Assembly: GCF_024529975.1 (NCBI RefSeq)
Contig: NZ_AP024897.1
Coordinates: 744,001 to 808,000, forward strand
Direction of reading: 5' to 3'
Length of the DNA: 64,000 bases
Source: Vibrio quintilis
GTDB taxonomy: Bacteria; Pseudomonadota; Gammaproteobacteria; Enterobacterales; Vibrionaceae
The notes under the pieces were generated by a model that saw only the letters and a list, made by a program, of their open reading frames with translations, made no database searches and had not been told where the DNA came from. This document shows positions 9,638 to 20,116 of this stretch, one piece after another (position 1 is the stretch's first letter; each line of letters starts with the position of its first letter). Position numbers and translations under genes: made by a program.

Positions 9638-9910
9638 ATGAATCACGTAGGGAGTTTACTGATTAAAGCCTCAACCTTAATGGTAACCGGGATGGTGGTC
9701 GTCTTTTTATTTCTTACCTTAATGGTTTTAGCCGTAACATTAATGTCCAAAATTCTTCCTGAGGAAACGCCAGAGTTACCACCAGACTCTACAGTTGGGA
9801 AAGAGGGTTCCTCAAGATCAACAGCATCCAAGCCTAAGCCTCAGGTGATTGCTGCCATTTCTGCTGCTGTTCATCAATACCGCTCATCGACAACTCATTC
9901 AAAGTTATAA
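9638..9910 (+). CDS. oadG: Oxaloacetate decarboxylase gamma subunit (Na+ pump)
   Basis: The small membrane subunit that holds the alpha and beta subunits of the Na+-translocating oxaloacetate decarboxylase together and binds zinc. About 90 residues: one N-terminal transmembrane helix ([20 protein letters not shown]), then a Pro/Ser-rich linker and a short basic C-terminus. A GTG directly in front is also in frame, but the ATG is better spaced from GGGAGAAGG. First gene of oadGAB. Confidence 0.9.
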   Translation: MNHVGSLLIKASTLMVTGMVVVFLFLTLMVLAVTLMSKILPEETPELPPDSTVGKEGSSRSTASKPKPQVIAAISAAVHQYRSSTTHSKL

Positions 9911-9926
9911 TAATAAGGAGTATTTC

Positions 9927-11723
9927 ATGTCTAATTCACTAGCGTTGACCGATGTGGTCCTCCGGGATGCCCATCAATCATTATTCGCCACCCGAATGCG
10001 TATTGATGATATGTTGCCAATAGCGGCTGCTTTGGATGATGTTGGCTATTGGTCTCTAGAGACCTGGGGCGGCGCAACCTTTGACGCATGTATTCGTTTT
10101 CTGGGAGAAGACCCCTGGGAGCGCTTGAGAACCTTAAAAAAGGCGATGCCTAAAACACCAATGCAAATGTTGTTGAGAGGACAAAACCTGCTCGGTTATC
10201 GCCATTATGCGGATGATGTTGTCACGAAGTTTGTAGAAAGAGCACATAAAAATGGTATGGATGTTTTTCGTATTTTTGATGCGATGAATGATGTCCGCAA
10301 TTTCAAACAAGCCGTGAAGAGTGTGATTGACGTAGGTGCACATGCTCAGGGAACCCTTTCTTACACAACAAGTCCGGTCCATAACATTGACATGTGGGTT
10401 GACCTGGCAAAACGCTTAGAAGACTCAGGTTGTCATTCTATTTGTATTAAAGATATGTCTGGTTTGTTGAAACCTTATGATGCCGAAGTTTTAATCCGGC
10501 GGATCAAATCCTCCTGCGATGTTCCTTTAGCGCTTCATTGCCATGCGACCACAGGGCTATCAACGGCAACTGCAATCAAAGCAGTTGAAGCTGGTATTGA
10601 TATGATGGATACAGCGATTTCTTCGATGAGCCAGACCTATGGACATACCCCGACAGAGACGATGATTGCGATGCTTGAAGGAACAGAGCGGGATACGGGA
10701 TTATCTTTGTCACAGGTTGAACCTATTGCCGCTTATTTTCGCGATGTCCGGAAAAAATATGCGAAGTGGGAAGGACAATTGAAAGGCGTTGATTCCAGGA
10801 TATTAATTGCTCAGGTTCCGGGAGGAATGCTGACAAATATGGAAGGGCAGCTCAAAGATCAGGGGGCAGTTGAACGTTTGGATGAGGTACTGGAAGAAAT
10901 CCCCAGAGTCAGAAAAGATTTGGGTTATATTCCATTGGTCACACCTACCTCGCAGATTGTTGGTACTCAGGCAGTTATTAACGTGTTGATGGGAGAGCGT
11001 TATAAGTCTGTCACAAAAGAAACCGCTGGTGTCTTAAGAGGAGAATATGGGGCAACGCCAGCAGAAGTTAATACTGAACTTCAGGAAAGAGTGCTTGAAG
11101 AGGGAGAGAAACCGATTTCATGTCGTCCGGCTGATTTGCTGGCAGCAGAGCTGGAAACACTGACAGAAGAATTGATCAGTAAGTCCCGTACTGAAAATAT
11201 TGAGCTGGCAACTGAGCAGATTGATGATGTTCTGACTTATGCCTTATTTCCTCAGGTTGGCCTTAAATTTCTTAAAAACCGCAATAATCCAGATGCGTTT
11301 GAACCCGTTCCGGTTGCGGACAAAGAACAGGATAATGCAAAATCTGTATCCGCTGCACCAAGTGGGGTTATTGAAACTTATAGCGTCAAAGTTGACGGAC
11401 AAATCTATGATGTTGAAGTCGGCCCTCAAGGTCAGCTGACGGCAATAAAGCCAGCGGGAGATGCTGAAACTCCGGCAGTTCAGACAACTGGTGCTTCTGA
11501 CCCCGTACAAAGTGCTGAAGTAAAATCACCGCTTTCCGGAACGATTTTTAAGTTGTGTGTCGGAGTTGGTCAGAGCGTGGATGAAGGTGATGTTTTGATG
11601 GTGTTAGAAGCCATGAAAATGGAAACAGAAGTCCGGGCAGCTCAAAGCGGTACCGTCCATGAAATTTTAGTAAGAGAGGGTGATTCGGTCTCTACAGGTT
11701 CACTTTTGCTCACAACTGTGTAA
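9927..11723 (+). CDS. oadA: Oxaloacetate decarboxylase alpha subunit (biotin carboxyltransferase)
   Basis: Transfers the carboxyl group of oxaloacetate to biotin; decarboxylation by OadB then drives Na+ export. 598 residues. The carboxyltransferase barrel starts [16 protein letters not shown], the conserved-carboxylase middle domain follows, then a Pro/Ala-rich linker and a biotinyl domain with EAMKMET, whose Lys carries biotin. The frame is open further upstream, overlapping oadG, but the ATG after AAGGAG matches the family start. Translationally close to oadG (16 bp) and oadB (9 bp). Confidence 0.97.
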   Translation: MSNSLALTDVVLRDAHQSLFATRMRIDDMLPIAAALDDVGYWSLETWGGATFDACIRFLGEDPWERLRTLKKAMPKTPMQMLLRGQNLLGYRHYADDVVTKFVERAHKNGMDVFRIFDAMNDVRNFKQAVKSVIDVGAHAQGTLSYTTSPVHNIDMWVDLAKRLEDSGCHSICIKDMSGLLKPYDAEVLIRRIKSSCDVPLALHCHATTGLSTATAIKAVEAGIDMMDTAISSMSQTYGHTPTETMIAMLEGTERDTGLSLSQVEPIAAYFRDVRKKYAKWEGQLKGVDSRILIAQVPGGMLTNMEGQLKDQGAVERLDEVLEEIPRVRKDLGYIPLVTPTSQIVGTQAVINVLMGERYKSVTKETAGVLRGEYGATPAEVNTELQERVLEEGEKPISCRPADLLAAELETLTEELISKSRTENIELATEQIDDVLTYALFPQVGLKFLKNRNNPDAFEPVPVADKEQDNAKSVSAAPSGVIETYSVKVDGQIYDVEVGPQGQLTAIKPAGDAETPAVQTTGASDPVQSAEVKSPLSGTIFKLCVGVGQSVDEGDVLMVLEAMKMETEVRAAQSGTVHEILVREGDSVSTGSLLLTTV

Positions 11724-11732
11724 GGAATGATC

Positions 11733-12863
11733 ATGGACGGATTATTGACTTTGTGGGCGGAAACCGGAATTGCAAATTTTGAAATTGGTCAGATTTGTAT
11801 GATTTTGGTTGGTTGTGTTCTGCTGTTTCTCGCGGTAGCAAAAGGTTTTGAGCCCTTACTTTTGCTGCCTATTGGTTTTGGCGCCATTTTATCCAATATC
11901 CCAAATGCCGGATTTACTGAGTCTGGCGGGTTGTTGTATTACGTATATCATGTGGGAATTGAATCCGGGGTGTTTCCGTTGCTCATTTTCATGGGGGTCG
12001 GGGCGCTGACAGACTTTGGGGCGCTCATCGCCAATCCCAAAACTTTGTGGCTTGGGGCCGCTGCTCAGTTAGGCATCTTTGCAACCCTGCTCGGCGCTAT
12101 TTTGTTAAATCTGGTTCCTGGTATGCAATTTTCAATGGCGGATGCTTCTTCCATTGCGATAATTGGTGGCGCAGATGGACCAACAGCAATATTTCTTGCC
12201 AGCCGGCTGTCTCCTGATTTACTTGGGGCAATTGCCGTGGCTGCTTATAGTTATATGGCATTGGTTCCGATCATTCAGCCACCTATTATGCGGGCGTTGA
12301 CGACGCCTTCTGAGCGTCAGATTAAAATGGCTCAGCTACGCCATGTCGGGAAACTGGAAAAGATCTTTTTTCCAATGTTAGTGCTGGTGATGACGATTCT
12401 TTTTCTACCATCGGCTACGCCTTTGGTTGGAATGTTTTGCTTCGGTAATCTGATCAGAGAAGTTGGGGTTGTTGAGCGCTTATCAAAAACAGCTCAGAAT
12501 GAATTGATTAACATCGTGACTATTTTTCTGGGTTTAGGGGTCGGTTCAAAACTTCAGGCAGACAAGTTTTTAAATCTGGAAACATTGGGTATTCTGCTTC
12601 TGGGCGCAGTGGCTTTCAGTATCGGAACGGCAGGTGGCGTTCTTATGGCCAAAGCTTTAAATAAATTGTTCAAAGAGGATATTAATCCGTTAATTGGAGC
12701 GGCAGGTGTGTCTGCTGTACCGATGGCGGCTCGTGTAGTCAATAAAGTTGGTCTGGAGGAAAATCCACATAACTTTTTGTTGATGCATGCGATGGGCCCT
12801 AATGTGGCTGGTGTATTAGGATCTGCGGTTGCGGCTGGCATTTTACTGGCCTTAGTGGGGTAA
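11733..12863 (+). CDS. oadB: Oxaloacetate decarboxylase beta subunit (Na+-translocating membrane subunit)
   Basis: The membrane subunit that decarboxylates carboxybiotin and pumps Na+ outward. About 376 residues with roughly nine hydrophobic segments. It has the conserved region IIIa sequence [19 protein letters not shown] (with the Na+/H+-binding Asp) and the [14 protein letters not shown] region. An ATG two codons upstream abuts the ribosome site, so the second ATG, six bases after AAGGA, was chosen. Ends the oad operon. Confidence 0.95.
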   Translation: MDGLLTLWAETGIANFEIGQICMILVGCVLLFLAVAKGFEPLLLLPIGFGAILSNIPNAGFTESGGLLYYVYHVGIESGVFPLLIFMGVGALTDFGALIANPKTLWLGAAAQLGIFATLLGAILLNLVPGMQFSMADASSIAIIGGADGPTAIFLASRLSPDLLGAIAVAAYSYMALVPIIQPPIMRALTTPSERQIKMAQLRHVGKLEKIFFPMLVLVMTILFLPSATPLVGMFCFGNLIREVGVVERLSKTAQNELINIVTIFLGLGVGSKLQADKFLNLETLGILLLGAVAFSIGTAGGVLMAKALNKLFKEDINPLIGAAGVSAVPMAARVVNKVGLEENPHNFLLMHAMGPNVAGVLGSAVAAGILLALVG

Positions 12864-12920
12864 TTTCCTGAGATTAAGTCCCTAAGGTTTCACTGAAAAT
12901 GATAAAATGATATATATTCA

Positions 12921-12950
12921 AAGGAATGCTTTGTCATTCCTTTTTTATTT
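12921..12950 (+). terminator. Terminator after oadGAB
   Basis: A perfect 8-bp stem AAGGAATG/CATTCCTT with a 6-nt loop is followed by TTTTATTT. Confidence 0.9.
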
Positions 12951-12978
12951 ACGACGATATAAGTAAAGGTACTTTGAA

Positions 12979-13929
12979 ATGGAAAACAAACAAATAGCGA
13001 TACCTCGCTTTGGTGATGCAGACGTGTTAACCATTCAATCAACTCAGATCCCGGAGCCGCAAGCGGGAGAAGTGTTAGTTAAAGTGGCCTTTGCCGGAGT
13101 GAATCCTATTGACGTGAAAACCCGATCTGGTTTGGGTTGGGCGGCAGCACAAAACAAAGATAATCTCCCCTGGGTTCCCGGATATGATATTTCCGGAAAA
13201 ATTGTCCGTTGTGGTCAGGGAACCAGTCAGTTTGAGGATGGAGATTTAGTCGCCGGATTTGTTGGTTTTCCTGTAAGAGGGGGAGGATACAGTCAGTATC
13301 TTTGTGTGCCGGAAAGTGAGTTGAGTCTTGTTCCTTCTTCAGTCACTTTGGAAGCGGCCGCTGTTCTGCCTTTGGCCGGACAAACTGCCGCACAAGCTTT
13401 AAACAAAGCTGAAGTGAAGGAAGGTGACCGGGTGTTGATTCTGGCTGGTGCCGGTGGTGTTGGACACCTTGCTGTACAAATTGCGGTTGCAGCCAAAGCT
13501 GAAGTTTATACAAGCTGCCGTGGTGATAACCTGGATTATCTGGCGACACTGGGCGCTCACGCGATTAACTATGAATTTGCACCAGTCTCCGAACGACTGG
13601 AAGAAGTTGATGTATTGATTGACTTAATCGGAGGTGATGCTGCGCTGGACGCGTTGAAGTGTCTGAAAGATGATGCAACCGTTATCACTGTGCCAACAGT
13701 GACTGCTGAGTTGATTTGTGAAAAAGCAAAGCTATTAGGCTTTAATGCCATGGGCATGTTAGTTGACCCTGAACCTGAACAACTTGAAACCATGTTATAT
13801 ATGGTTGGTGTCGGGTTGCTGAAAGTTGAAATTCAACATGTCTACCCAATGAGTGAAGTAAAAGAAGCGCATCGTCAGATTGAATCTGGCCACACCAGAG
13901 GTAAAGTGTTGTTAGATATGCAATGCTAA
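12979..13929 (+). CDS. Zinc-free medium-chain dehydrogenase/quinone oxidoreductase family protein
   Basis: An NAD(P)H-dependent oxidoreductase of the MDR superfamily, probably soluble; the substrate is unknown. 316 residues: GroES-like N-terminal half (GEVLVKVAFAGVNPIDVKTRSG, WVPGYDISGKIV) and a Rossmann half with the nucleotide motif AGAGGVGHLAVQ. The catalytic and structural zinc cysteines of alcohol dehydrogenases are not present. It overlaps the next gene by 7 bp and sits where V. cholerae also has a quinone-oxidoreductase homologue downstream of oadB. Confidence 0.88.
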   Translation: MENKQIAIPRFGDADVLTIQSTQIPEPQAGEVLVKVAFAGVNPIDVKTRSGLGWAAAQNKDNLPWVPGYDISGKIVRCGQGTSQFEDGDLVAGFVGFPVRGGGYSQYLCVPESELSLVPSSVTLEAAAVLPLAGQTAAQALNKAEVKEGDRVLILAGAGGVGHLAVQIAVAAKAEVYTSCRGDNLDYLATLGAHAINYEFAPVSERLEEVDVLIDLIGGDAALDALKCLKDDATVITVPTVTAELICEKAKLLGFNAMGMLVDPEPEQLETMLYMVGVGLLKVEIQHVYPMSEVKEAHRQIESGHTRGKVLLDMQC

Positions 13930-14384
13930 GTCTTGTTGAGTCTGCTTTTTCCGGGATTCATTTTTCTTTTTCGGACATGCCACTCTGGGCCTTATTTTTG
14001 AGTAGTTTCCTCAGTGCTACACTGCTTCCCGGCAGTTCTGAAGCGGCATTGGTTGCAACATTATCTTTGCAACAGTATTCCCCGGTATTGATTGTTTTTC
14101 TTGCGACATCAGGTAATTCGTTAGGAGGGATAGCGAATTACTGCCTTGGTATTTGGGTTCCAAACCGAACTCAGACAAGTAAGTATGGTCATAAGTCTTT
14201 AGTCTGGTTAAACAAATACGGATACTGGACGCTTTTATTTAGTTGGATGCCTGTCATCGGGGATGCGCTCTGTGTTGCCGCAGGCTGGCTTCGTATGAAG
14301 TTTTTTTTGTCACTAGTTTGTATTGTGATTGGAAAAACTGTTCGATATATCATTTTGACCACTCTGTTTTATGGTTTTTTCTAA
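13923..14384 (+). CDS. YqaA/DedA-family small inner-membrane protein
   Basis: 153 residues, mostly hydrophobic with about four membrane segments. The sequence FLSATLLPGSSEAALVA matches the re-entrant loop motif of the YqaA branch of the DedA (SNARE-associated/VTT) family, and GNSLGGIANYCLGIW follows. DedA proteins act in membrane lipid flipping and proton-force maintenance; the role of the YqaA branch is not established. The ATG overlaps the end of the oxidoreductase gene, implying translational coupling. Confidence 0.82.
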   Translation: MLSLVESAFSGIHFSFSDMPLWALFLSSFLSATLLPGSSEAALVATLSLQQYSPVLIVFLATSGNSLGGIANYCLGIWVPNRTQTSKYGHKSLVWLNKYGYWTLLFSWMPVIGDALCVAAGWLRMKFFLSLVCIVIGKTVRYIILTTLFYGFF

Positions 14385-14397
14385 GAGGAATTGTGCA

Positions 14398-17250
14398 ATG
14401 AGAAAGCTATGGTTCTGCCTTCTCTGTTTGGTTGTTGTTTCCGGCTGTACTCAAATACATCACAATGCCGGTGATGTCATACTCCCTGATGGTGTTCAAT
14501 GGCTTGAAACTCAATATGAACACCCCGGGAAAGTTTCAATTCCTTATTCCAAATACCGGTTGAAAAATGGCTTAACAGTGATTCTTTCTCCGGATCATTC
14601 CGATCCACTGGTACATGTCGATATCACTTATCATGTCGGTTCAGCAAGAGAAGTTCCCGGCAGAACGGGGTTTGCTCACTTTTTTGAACATATGATGTTT
14701 CAGGGGTCAAAGCATGTCGGAGATCAGGAACACTCGCGGTTAATTACTGAAGCTGGTGGTTCGATGAATGGCTCGACGAACAGAGATCGAACCAATTATT
14801 ACGAGACAGTCCCTGCCAATCAGCTTGAAAAGGTTCTATGGCTTGAGTCTGACCGTATGGGCTTTTTACTTGATGCTATCTCTCAGCGTAAGTTTGAGAT
14901 TCAGCGGGATACCGTCAAAAATGAACGGGCACAAAATTATGACAACCGGCCATATGGGTTGATTTGGGAAAAAATGGGGGAAGCGATGTTCCCTGCTGAC
15001 CATCCTTACTCATGGCAAACAATCGGTTATGTGAAAGATTTAGATCCTGTTGATGTGAATGATCTCAAAGCATTTTTCCTGAGATGGTACGGGCCTAACA
15101 ATGCAGTCCTGACGATCGGTGGAGATTTGAATGAAACGCAGACATTGGCCTGGATTCAAAAGTATTTTGGCTCTATTCCGTCAGGACCGGCAGTTGACAT
15201 GCCAAAGAAAAGACCGGTTACATTGAAGAGCGATCGTTTTGTCACCATGGAAGACAGAATACAACAGCCGATGGTTGTGATCGGCTGGCCAACAGAATAT
15301 CTGGGAGCTAAGAGCCAGACTTCTCTGGATGTGCTGGCACAGGTACTTGGCAAGGGCTCAAATAGCCTTTTGTATCAGGGGCTGGTAAAAACACAAAAAG
15401 CTGTTAGTGCTGGTGCTTTTCAAAGATGTGGCGAGCTTTCCTGTACATTTTATATGTATGCAATCAGTGGTAGCGAAGGCAAAAACAGCCTGCATGCACT
15501 GTATGACGATATGCTGAGTATCGCTGAAAAATTAGGCCACGATGGGGTTGTGTCTGAGCGTTTAGATGAGATTAAAGGAATGTCTAAAGCTGATGCGATT
15601 TTTGCCTTACAAAGTGTAGATGGAAAAGTTAGTCAACTGGCTGCAAATCAAACCTTTTTCCGGCAGCCGGATCGGATGCAGGAGGAAATTCAAAATATTG
15701 AAGCGGTTTCTCCGCAATCAATTCATGATGTGCTTTCCCGGTATATTTTAAATCATCATAAAGTGACGCTAAGTGTTGTTCCGCACGGGAAAAAACGGCT
15801 GGCTGTTCAGCGGGCAAGCTTTAATGCTCCGGAACATCAGAGCGCTGTTCATCATAAAATATCTGAAGAGGATCTTCAGTATCGTCAGGTTAAAGATAAT
15901 TTTGATCGTTCCGTGATGCCAGCAGTTGCTTCTCCGGTCAACGCTAAGCTTCCTCAGTTGTACAGCAGCTATTTTGATAATGGTATTGAAGTGATGGGGA
16001 CTGAAACGGATGAAACCCCGACAGTACTGATTACCATCAGATTCCCCGCCGGGAACCGGTATGTCGAAACCGGTAAAGAAGGGCTGGCTGAATTAACGGC
16101 TTCTTTGATGGAAGAAGGAACCACCAATCATTCATCAGAATCAATTTTATCAGAACTCGATAAGCTCGGATCGACACTTTCTGTGTCTGCGGGGAGCTAT
16201 ACCACAAGTATCTCTATTTCTGCATTATCGAAAAACCTGGAACCGACACTTGCAATTGTTGATGACGTGCTCTTGCACCCCAGGTTTGCGAAAAGTGATT
16301 TTAATCGTCTGAAGAATCAGATGATTCAGGGAACCATTTATCAGCATCAAAAACTGAGCTGGCTCGCATCACAGGCAACCCGTCAGGTCTTATTTGGCCA
16401 TTCAGTTTTCTCCCGTGTTTCTGATGGTACACAGTCTTCTATCTCTGGTTTAACATTAGAAGATGTCCGCAATTTTTATCATCATCATTACACACCTCAT
16501 GGTGCTCAGGTTGTGGTGGTTGGCGATATTTCTGAACGGGAGGCGGTGAAGTCTCTTTCTTTCTTATCTCACTGGAAAGGTGATGTTGCCCCATTACTGG
16601 ATCCTCAGTTTGTTTCATCTGATGGAGCTCAGAAGATTTATCTCGTTGATAAGCCGGGCGCGTCCCAAAGTATTGTCCGTTTTGTTCGTCAGGGGATGCC
16701 ATTTGATGCGACGGGCGAACAGTTTTTAATGCAATTGACCAATTTTAATCTGGCTGGGAATTTTAACAGCCGGATGAATCAGAATCTGCGTGAAAACAAA
16801 GGTTATACCTATGGTATGCATGGGTATGTTTCCGGCAACCGGGAAACCGGAGCGATTATTTTTTCAGCTCCGGTGCGCAGAGATGCAACTGTCGGTGCAA
16901 TTAAGGAAATCCGAAAAGAGCTGAAGCAATTTGGAAAAGAGGGACTTTCAGAGCAAGAGATGAAGTTTATGCGTCTCGCTGTAGGTCAGCAGGAAGCTCT
17001 TGCGTATGAGACGCCTTCGCAAAAAGCTGATTTGATTGCAGGGATTATGACGTATAGCCTGGACAACGATTACCTCCAGCAGAGGAACCGGATGATTTCT
17101 GATGTCAAACGCAGTGTTTTGAACCGACTGGCTAAAAAATGGTTTAATCCGGACGATTATCAGATTATTGTAGTCGGTGATATGAAGCAATTGAAACCGC
17201 AGCTGGAAAAACTCAATCTGCCGGTGGAGGAGCTTGAAATCATCCACTAA
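14398..17250 (+). CDS. M16-family zinc metalloprotease lipoprotein (insulinase-like)
   Basis: 950 residues. The start giving MRKLWFCLL yields a signal peptide with lipobox VSGC (Cys17), so a periplasmic lipoprotein is expected. The N-terminal M16 domain has the inverted zinc motif HFFEH (His94, Glu97, His98) and a downstream Glu in NERAQNYDN. The C-terminal half repeats the fold (FPAGNRYVETGKEGLAELTA) without the zinc residues, as is usual for the inactive partner domain. The frame is open 9 codons upstream inside the preceding gene. The homologous gene lies at the same place in V. cholerae. Substrate unknown. Confidence 0.92.
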   Translation: MRKLWFCLLCLVVVSGCTQIHHNAGDVILPDGVQWLETQYEHPGKVSIPYSKYRLKNGLTVILSPDHSDPLVHVDITYHVGSAREVPGRTGFAHFFEHMMFQGSKHVGDQEHSRLITEAGGSMNGSTNRDRTNYYETVPANQLEKVLWLESDRMGFLLDAISQRKFEIQRDTVKNERAQNYDNRPYGLIWEKMGEAMFPADHPYSWQTIGYVKDLDPVDVNDLKAFFLRWYGPNNAVLTIGGDLNETQTLAWIQKYFGSIPSGPAVDMPKKRPVTLKSDRFVTMEDRIQQPMVVIGWPTEYLGAKSQTSLDVLAQVLGKGSNSLLYQGLVKTQKAVSAGAFQRCGELSCTFYMYAISGSEGKNSLHALYDDMLSIAEKLGHDGVVSERLDEIKGMSKADAIFALQSVDGKVSQLAANQTFFRQPDRMQEEIQNIEAVSPQSIHDVLSRYILNHHKVTLSVVPHGKKRLAVQRASFNAPEHQSAVHHKISEEDLQYRQVKDNFDRSVMPAVASPVNAKLPQLYSSYFDNGIEVMGTETDETPTVLITIRFPAGNRYVETGKEGLAELTASLMEEGTTNHSSESILSELDKLGSTLSVSAGSYTTSISISALSKNLEPTLAIVDDVLLHPRFAKSDFNRLKNQMIQGTIYQHQKLSWLASQATRQVLFGHSVFSRVSDGTQSSISGLTLEDVRNFYHHHYTPHGAQVVVVGDISEREAVKSLSFLSHWKGDVAPLLDPQFVSSDGAQKIYLVDKPGASQSIVRFVRQGMPFDATGEQFLMQLTNFNLAGNFNSRMNQNLRENKGYTYGMHGYVSGNRETGAIIFSAPVRRDATVGAIKEIRKELKQFGKEGLSEQEMKFMRLAVGQQEALAYETPSQKADLIAGIMTYSLDNDYLQQRNRMISDVKRSVLNRLAKKWFNPDDYQIIVVGDMKQLKPQLEKLNLPVEELEIIH

Positions 17251-17357
17251 AGTACACATAAATAGATTACAGCCCGTGAAATGGTCGCATACGCATCTGG
17301 TCAAGGTATTTTATATTCAGGTAAATGTGCGGCTTTTACAAAAGAAGTGAAAATATT

Positions 17358-18941
17358 TTGACTAATTTTGCCAAGCGACTTGAGTTAATTGCTCAACAAC
17401 CAGAAGTACTCAAGCAGTTTAACCGTGGTATTGAACGAGAAACACTTCGATATACACAAGATGGCTATATTGCTTTGACTACACACCCGAAAGCTCTTGG
17501 TTCGGCACTGACAAACCCGTTGATTACCACTGATTTCAGTGAGTCACTCCTGGAGTTTATTACACCAGTCAGTCAGAGTCTGCCTGCCTTATTTTCCCAG
17601 CTGTCCGATATTCATCGGTTTGCTCAGAGTAATCTGGGAAATGAAGGGCTTTGGCCGATGTCTATGCCCTGTTATATCAGCAATGAAGAAGATATTCAGA
17701 TAGCTCAGTATGGTTCATCTAATATTGGCCGGATGAAGACACTTTACCGGCAGGGTCTAAAGCGTCGCTATGGTAGCCTGATGCAGGTGATTTCCGGGGT
17801 ACATTTTAACTTTTCATTTTCTGAGGATTTCTGGGATGCACTTTTTGGTAAACAATCAGAAAAAGAACGGTGCGAATCACGTACGTCTGCTTATATGGGA
17901 GTCATCAGGAACTATTATCGTTTTGGGTGGTTAATTCCTTATCTGTTCGGAGCTTCCCCGGCGATTAGTTCGTGTTTTATTAAAGGCAGGGAAACTAAAC
18001 TTCCTTTTGAAAATATTGGGAAAACCCTGTACTTGCCTCATGCCACATCTCTACGCTTAAGTGATTTGGGGTATACAAATAACGCGCAAAGTAGTTTAAA
18101 AATTGGTTTTAATACTCTTGAGCAGTATTTAGCCGGATTAAATCAGGCTATCAGGACGCCTTCTGAAGAGTTTTCCCGGATGGGGGTTAAGGTCGGTGAT
18201 GATTACCGGCAGTTAAACAGTAATATATTACAGATAGAAAATGAGTTATATGCGCCTGTTCGTCCCAAGCGTGTTGCCCATAGTGGTGAGAAGCCCTCTG
18301 AAGCACTGGCCAGAGGTGGTATTGAATATATTGAGGTCCGCTCTCTGGATGTGAATCCTTATAGCCCGGTTGGTGTAAATGAAACTCAGGTTCGCTTTCT
18401 GGACTTATTCTTAACCTGGGCTGCTTTATCCGGGTCGGAATTTATGGATGGATGTGAGCTGGAATGTTGGCGGGATAACTGGAAAAAAGTCATTCTGGAA
18501 GGCCGCAAACCTGGTTTAGAATTACAAATTGGTTGTCATGGTGAAGTATTAACCCTGCAACAATGGGCTTTACGTGTCTTTAAAGAGTTGGAGTTGATTG
18601 CTGATATGATTGATTCTCAACTTGGCGGAAACGCATATCGTTCCGTTTGTCAGGAGTTATCTGGCTGGATTAATCAACCGGAATTAACTTTATCCGGCCA
18701 GCTGCTACACCTTATCCGTGAGTCCGGAGGATTAGGCGAAACCGGACGTTATCTGGGAGAAAAATATCGTCAGGAACATCTTGTACATCCATATTCGTTT
18801 TATACTGAGCAGCAAATGAGCGAGGAAGCTGCACGTTCTGTTTTAAGTCAAAAACAAACAGAAGAAGATGATGAGAAAAGCTTTGACGATTTTCTGGAAC
18901 AATATTTTTCATATTTGAAAGCACATGAAATTTCCGTATAG
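17358..18941 (+). CDS. gshA: Glutamate--cysteine ligase
   Basis: Makes gamma-glutamylcysteine, the first step of glutathione synthesis. About 527 residues, with the conserved [32 protein letters not shown] and [13 protein letters not shown] segments of the proteobacterial GshA type. The family start corresponds to the TTG used here; E. coli gshA also starts with TTG. An in-frame ATG 11 codons upstream (17325) is possible but adds unconserved residues. Its 3' end overlaps the next lipoprotein gene by 17 bp. Confidence 0.93.
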   Translation: MTNFAKRLELIAQQPEVLKQFNRGIERETLRYTQDGYIALTTHPKALGSALTNPLITTDFSESLLEFITPVSQSLPALFSQLSDIHRFAQSNLGNEGLWPMSMPCYISNEEDIQIAQYGSSNIGRMKTLYRQGLKRRYGSLMQVISGVHFNFSFSEDFWDALFGKQSEKERCESRTSAYMGVIRNYYRFGWLIPYLFGASPAISSCFIKGRETKLPFENIGKTLYLPHATSLRLSDLGYTNNAQSSLKIGFNTLEQYLAGLNQAIRTPSEEFSRMGVKVGDDYRQLNSNILQIENELYAPVRPKRVAHSGEKPSEALARGGIEYIEVRSLDVNPYSPVGVNETQVRFLDLFLTWAALSGSEFMDGCELECWRDNWKKVILEGRKPGLELQIGCHGEVLTLQQWALRVFKELELIADMIDSQLGGNAYRSVCQELSGWINQPELTLSGQLLHLIRESGGLGETGRYLGEKYRQEHLVHPYSFYTEQQMSEEAARSVLSQKQTEEDDEKSFDDFLEQYFSYLKAHEISV

Positions 18942-19533
18942 AGTTTTATTGCAATTAACTGCTTCACTTGTATTATTGGGTTGTGCGACGTCTCCCCCAT
19001 CTCAGGTAAGTAATCTGTGTGAGATTTTCCGTGAGAAGCCATCGTGGTATGAAGATGCTGTCGATATGGAAAAACAGTGGGGGACGCCTGTTCAGGTTGC
19101 TATGGCTTTTGTTAAACAGGAAAGCTCCTTCCGCCATGATGCACTTCCTCCAAAGGATTATTTGTTGGGCTTTATCCCATTTGGTCGGGTAAGTAGTGCC
19201 TACGGCTACGCTCAGGCTCAGGATCCGGCCTGGGAAGATTTTCAAAAAGCCACGCATCATGGTGGCAGCCGGACTGATTTTGCAGACTCGATGATGTTTA
19301 TTGGCTGGTACACGCGGGAAACAAATAAGCAGTTAGGCCTGTCGATGTGGGACACTTACAATCAGTATTTAGCCTACCATGAAGGTCGTGGTGGTTTTGC
19401 CAGAAAAACATATAGCCAGAATCCATCTTTAAAACGTATAGCCCGTCGGGTTGAGAAGCAAGCCAAAGATTATGGCTGGCAACTGAAGCAATGTCGTCAG
19501 GAGCTGGAAAATAATCGGAGCTGGTTTTTCTAG
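18925..19533 (+). CDS. SLT-type lytic transglycosylase-like lipoprotein
   Basis: 202 residues with signal peptide and lipobox LLGC (Cys20), so probably outer-membrane anchored. The mature part has a compressed SLT/lysozyme-like fold: [11 protein letters not shown] supplies the presumed catalytic Glu66, and [17 protein letters not shown] corresponds to the S-x-G-L-M-Q motif. The family probably cleaves peptidoglycan glycan strands, but activity has not been inferred beyond these motifs. Start codon inside gshA; luxS follows after 22 bp, so the three genes probably form one transcript. Confidence 0.82.
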   Translation: MKFPYRVLLQLTASLVLLGCATSPPSQVSNLCEIFREKPSWYEDAVDMEKQWGTPVQVAMAFVKQESSFRHDALPPKDYLLGFIPFGRVSSAYGYAQAQDPAWEDFQKATHHGGSRTDFADSMMFIGWYTRETNKQLGLSMWDTYNQYLAYHEGRGGFARKTYSQNPSLKRIARRVEKQAKDYGWQLKQCRQELENNRSWFF

Positions 19534-19555
19534 CCGGCCATGGAGAAAAGAGATA

Positions 19556-20074
19556 ATGCCACTATTAGATAGTTTTACGGTTGATCACACCAAAATGAAC
19601 GCGCCAGCTGTCCGGGTTGCGAAGACAATGACGACACCGAAAGGGGATACAATCACGGTATTTGATCTTCGTTTTACGATCCCGAATCAGGATATTTTAT
19701 CAGAGAGAGGGATTCATACACTGGAACACCTTTATGCTGGCTTTATGCGGGCTCATTTGAATGGACCCGATATTGAAATCATTGATATTTCTCCGATGGG
19801 ATGCCGAACCGGGTTTTATATGAGCCTGATTGGTACGCCCGCTGAAGCACTTGTTGCTGAAGCATGGTTGAGTTCAATGAAAGATGTTTTGACAGTTGAA
19901 GATCAAAGTAAGATACCGGAACTTAATGTTTATCAGTGCGGAACGGCTGCTATGCATTCTTTGGATGAAGCTAAAGAAATTGCCCGGAAAATTATTGATG
20001 CAGGTATTTCGGTTAATAAAAATGATGATCTGGCTTTGCCTGAGTCATTACTGAAAGATTTGAAGATCAGTTGA
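19556..20074 (+). CDS. luxS: S-ribosylhomocysteine lyase (autoinducer-2 synthase)
   Basis: Splits S-ribosylhomocysteine into homocysteine and DPD, the precursor of AI-2 quorum-sensing signal, within the activated methyl cycle. 172 residues. The metal site is HTLEH (His54, His58) plus Cys128, the catalytic Cys83 lies in MGCRTGFY, and Glu57 is present. The ATG follows GGAG. A bidirectional terminator separates it from the convergent corB. Confidence 0.99.
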   Translation: MPLLDSFTVDHTKMNAPAVRVAKTMTTPKGDTITVFDLRFTIPNQDILSERGIHTLEHLYAGFMRAHLNGPDIEIIDISPMGCRTGFYMSLIGTPAEALVAEAWLSSMKDVLTVEDQSKIPELNVYQCGTAAMHSLDEAKEIARKIIDAGISVNKNDDLALPESLLKDLKIS

Positions 20075-20077
20075 TAT

Positions 20078-20112
20078 AAAAAAAGAGCTTGTGACTCACA
20101 CAAGCTCTTTTT
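20078..20112. terminator. Bidirectional terminator between luxS and corB
   Basis: A 14-bp perfect stem AAAAAGAGCTTGTG/CACAAGCTCTTTTT with loop ACTCA. The A and T flanks serve both converging genes. Confidence 0.93.
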
Positions 20113-20116
20113 ATCT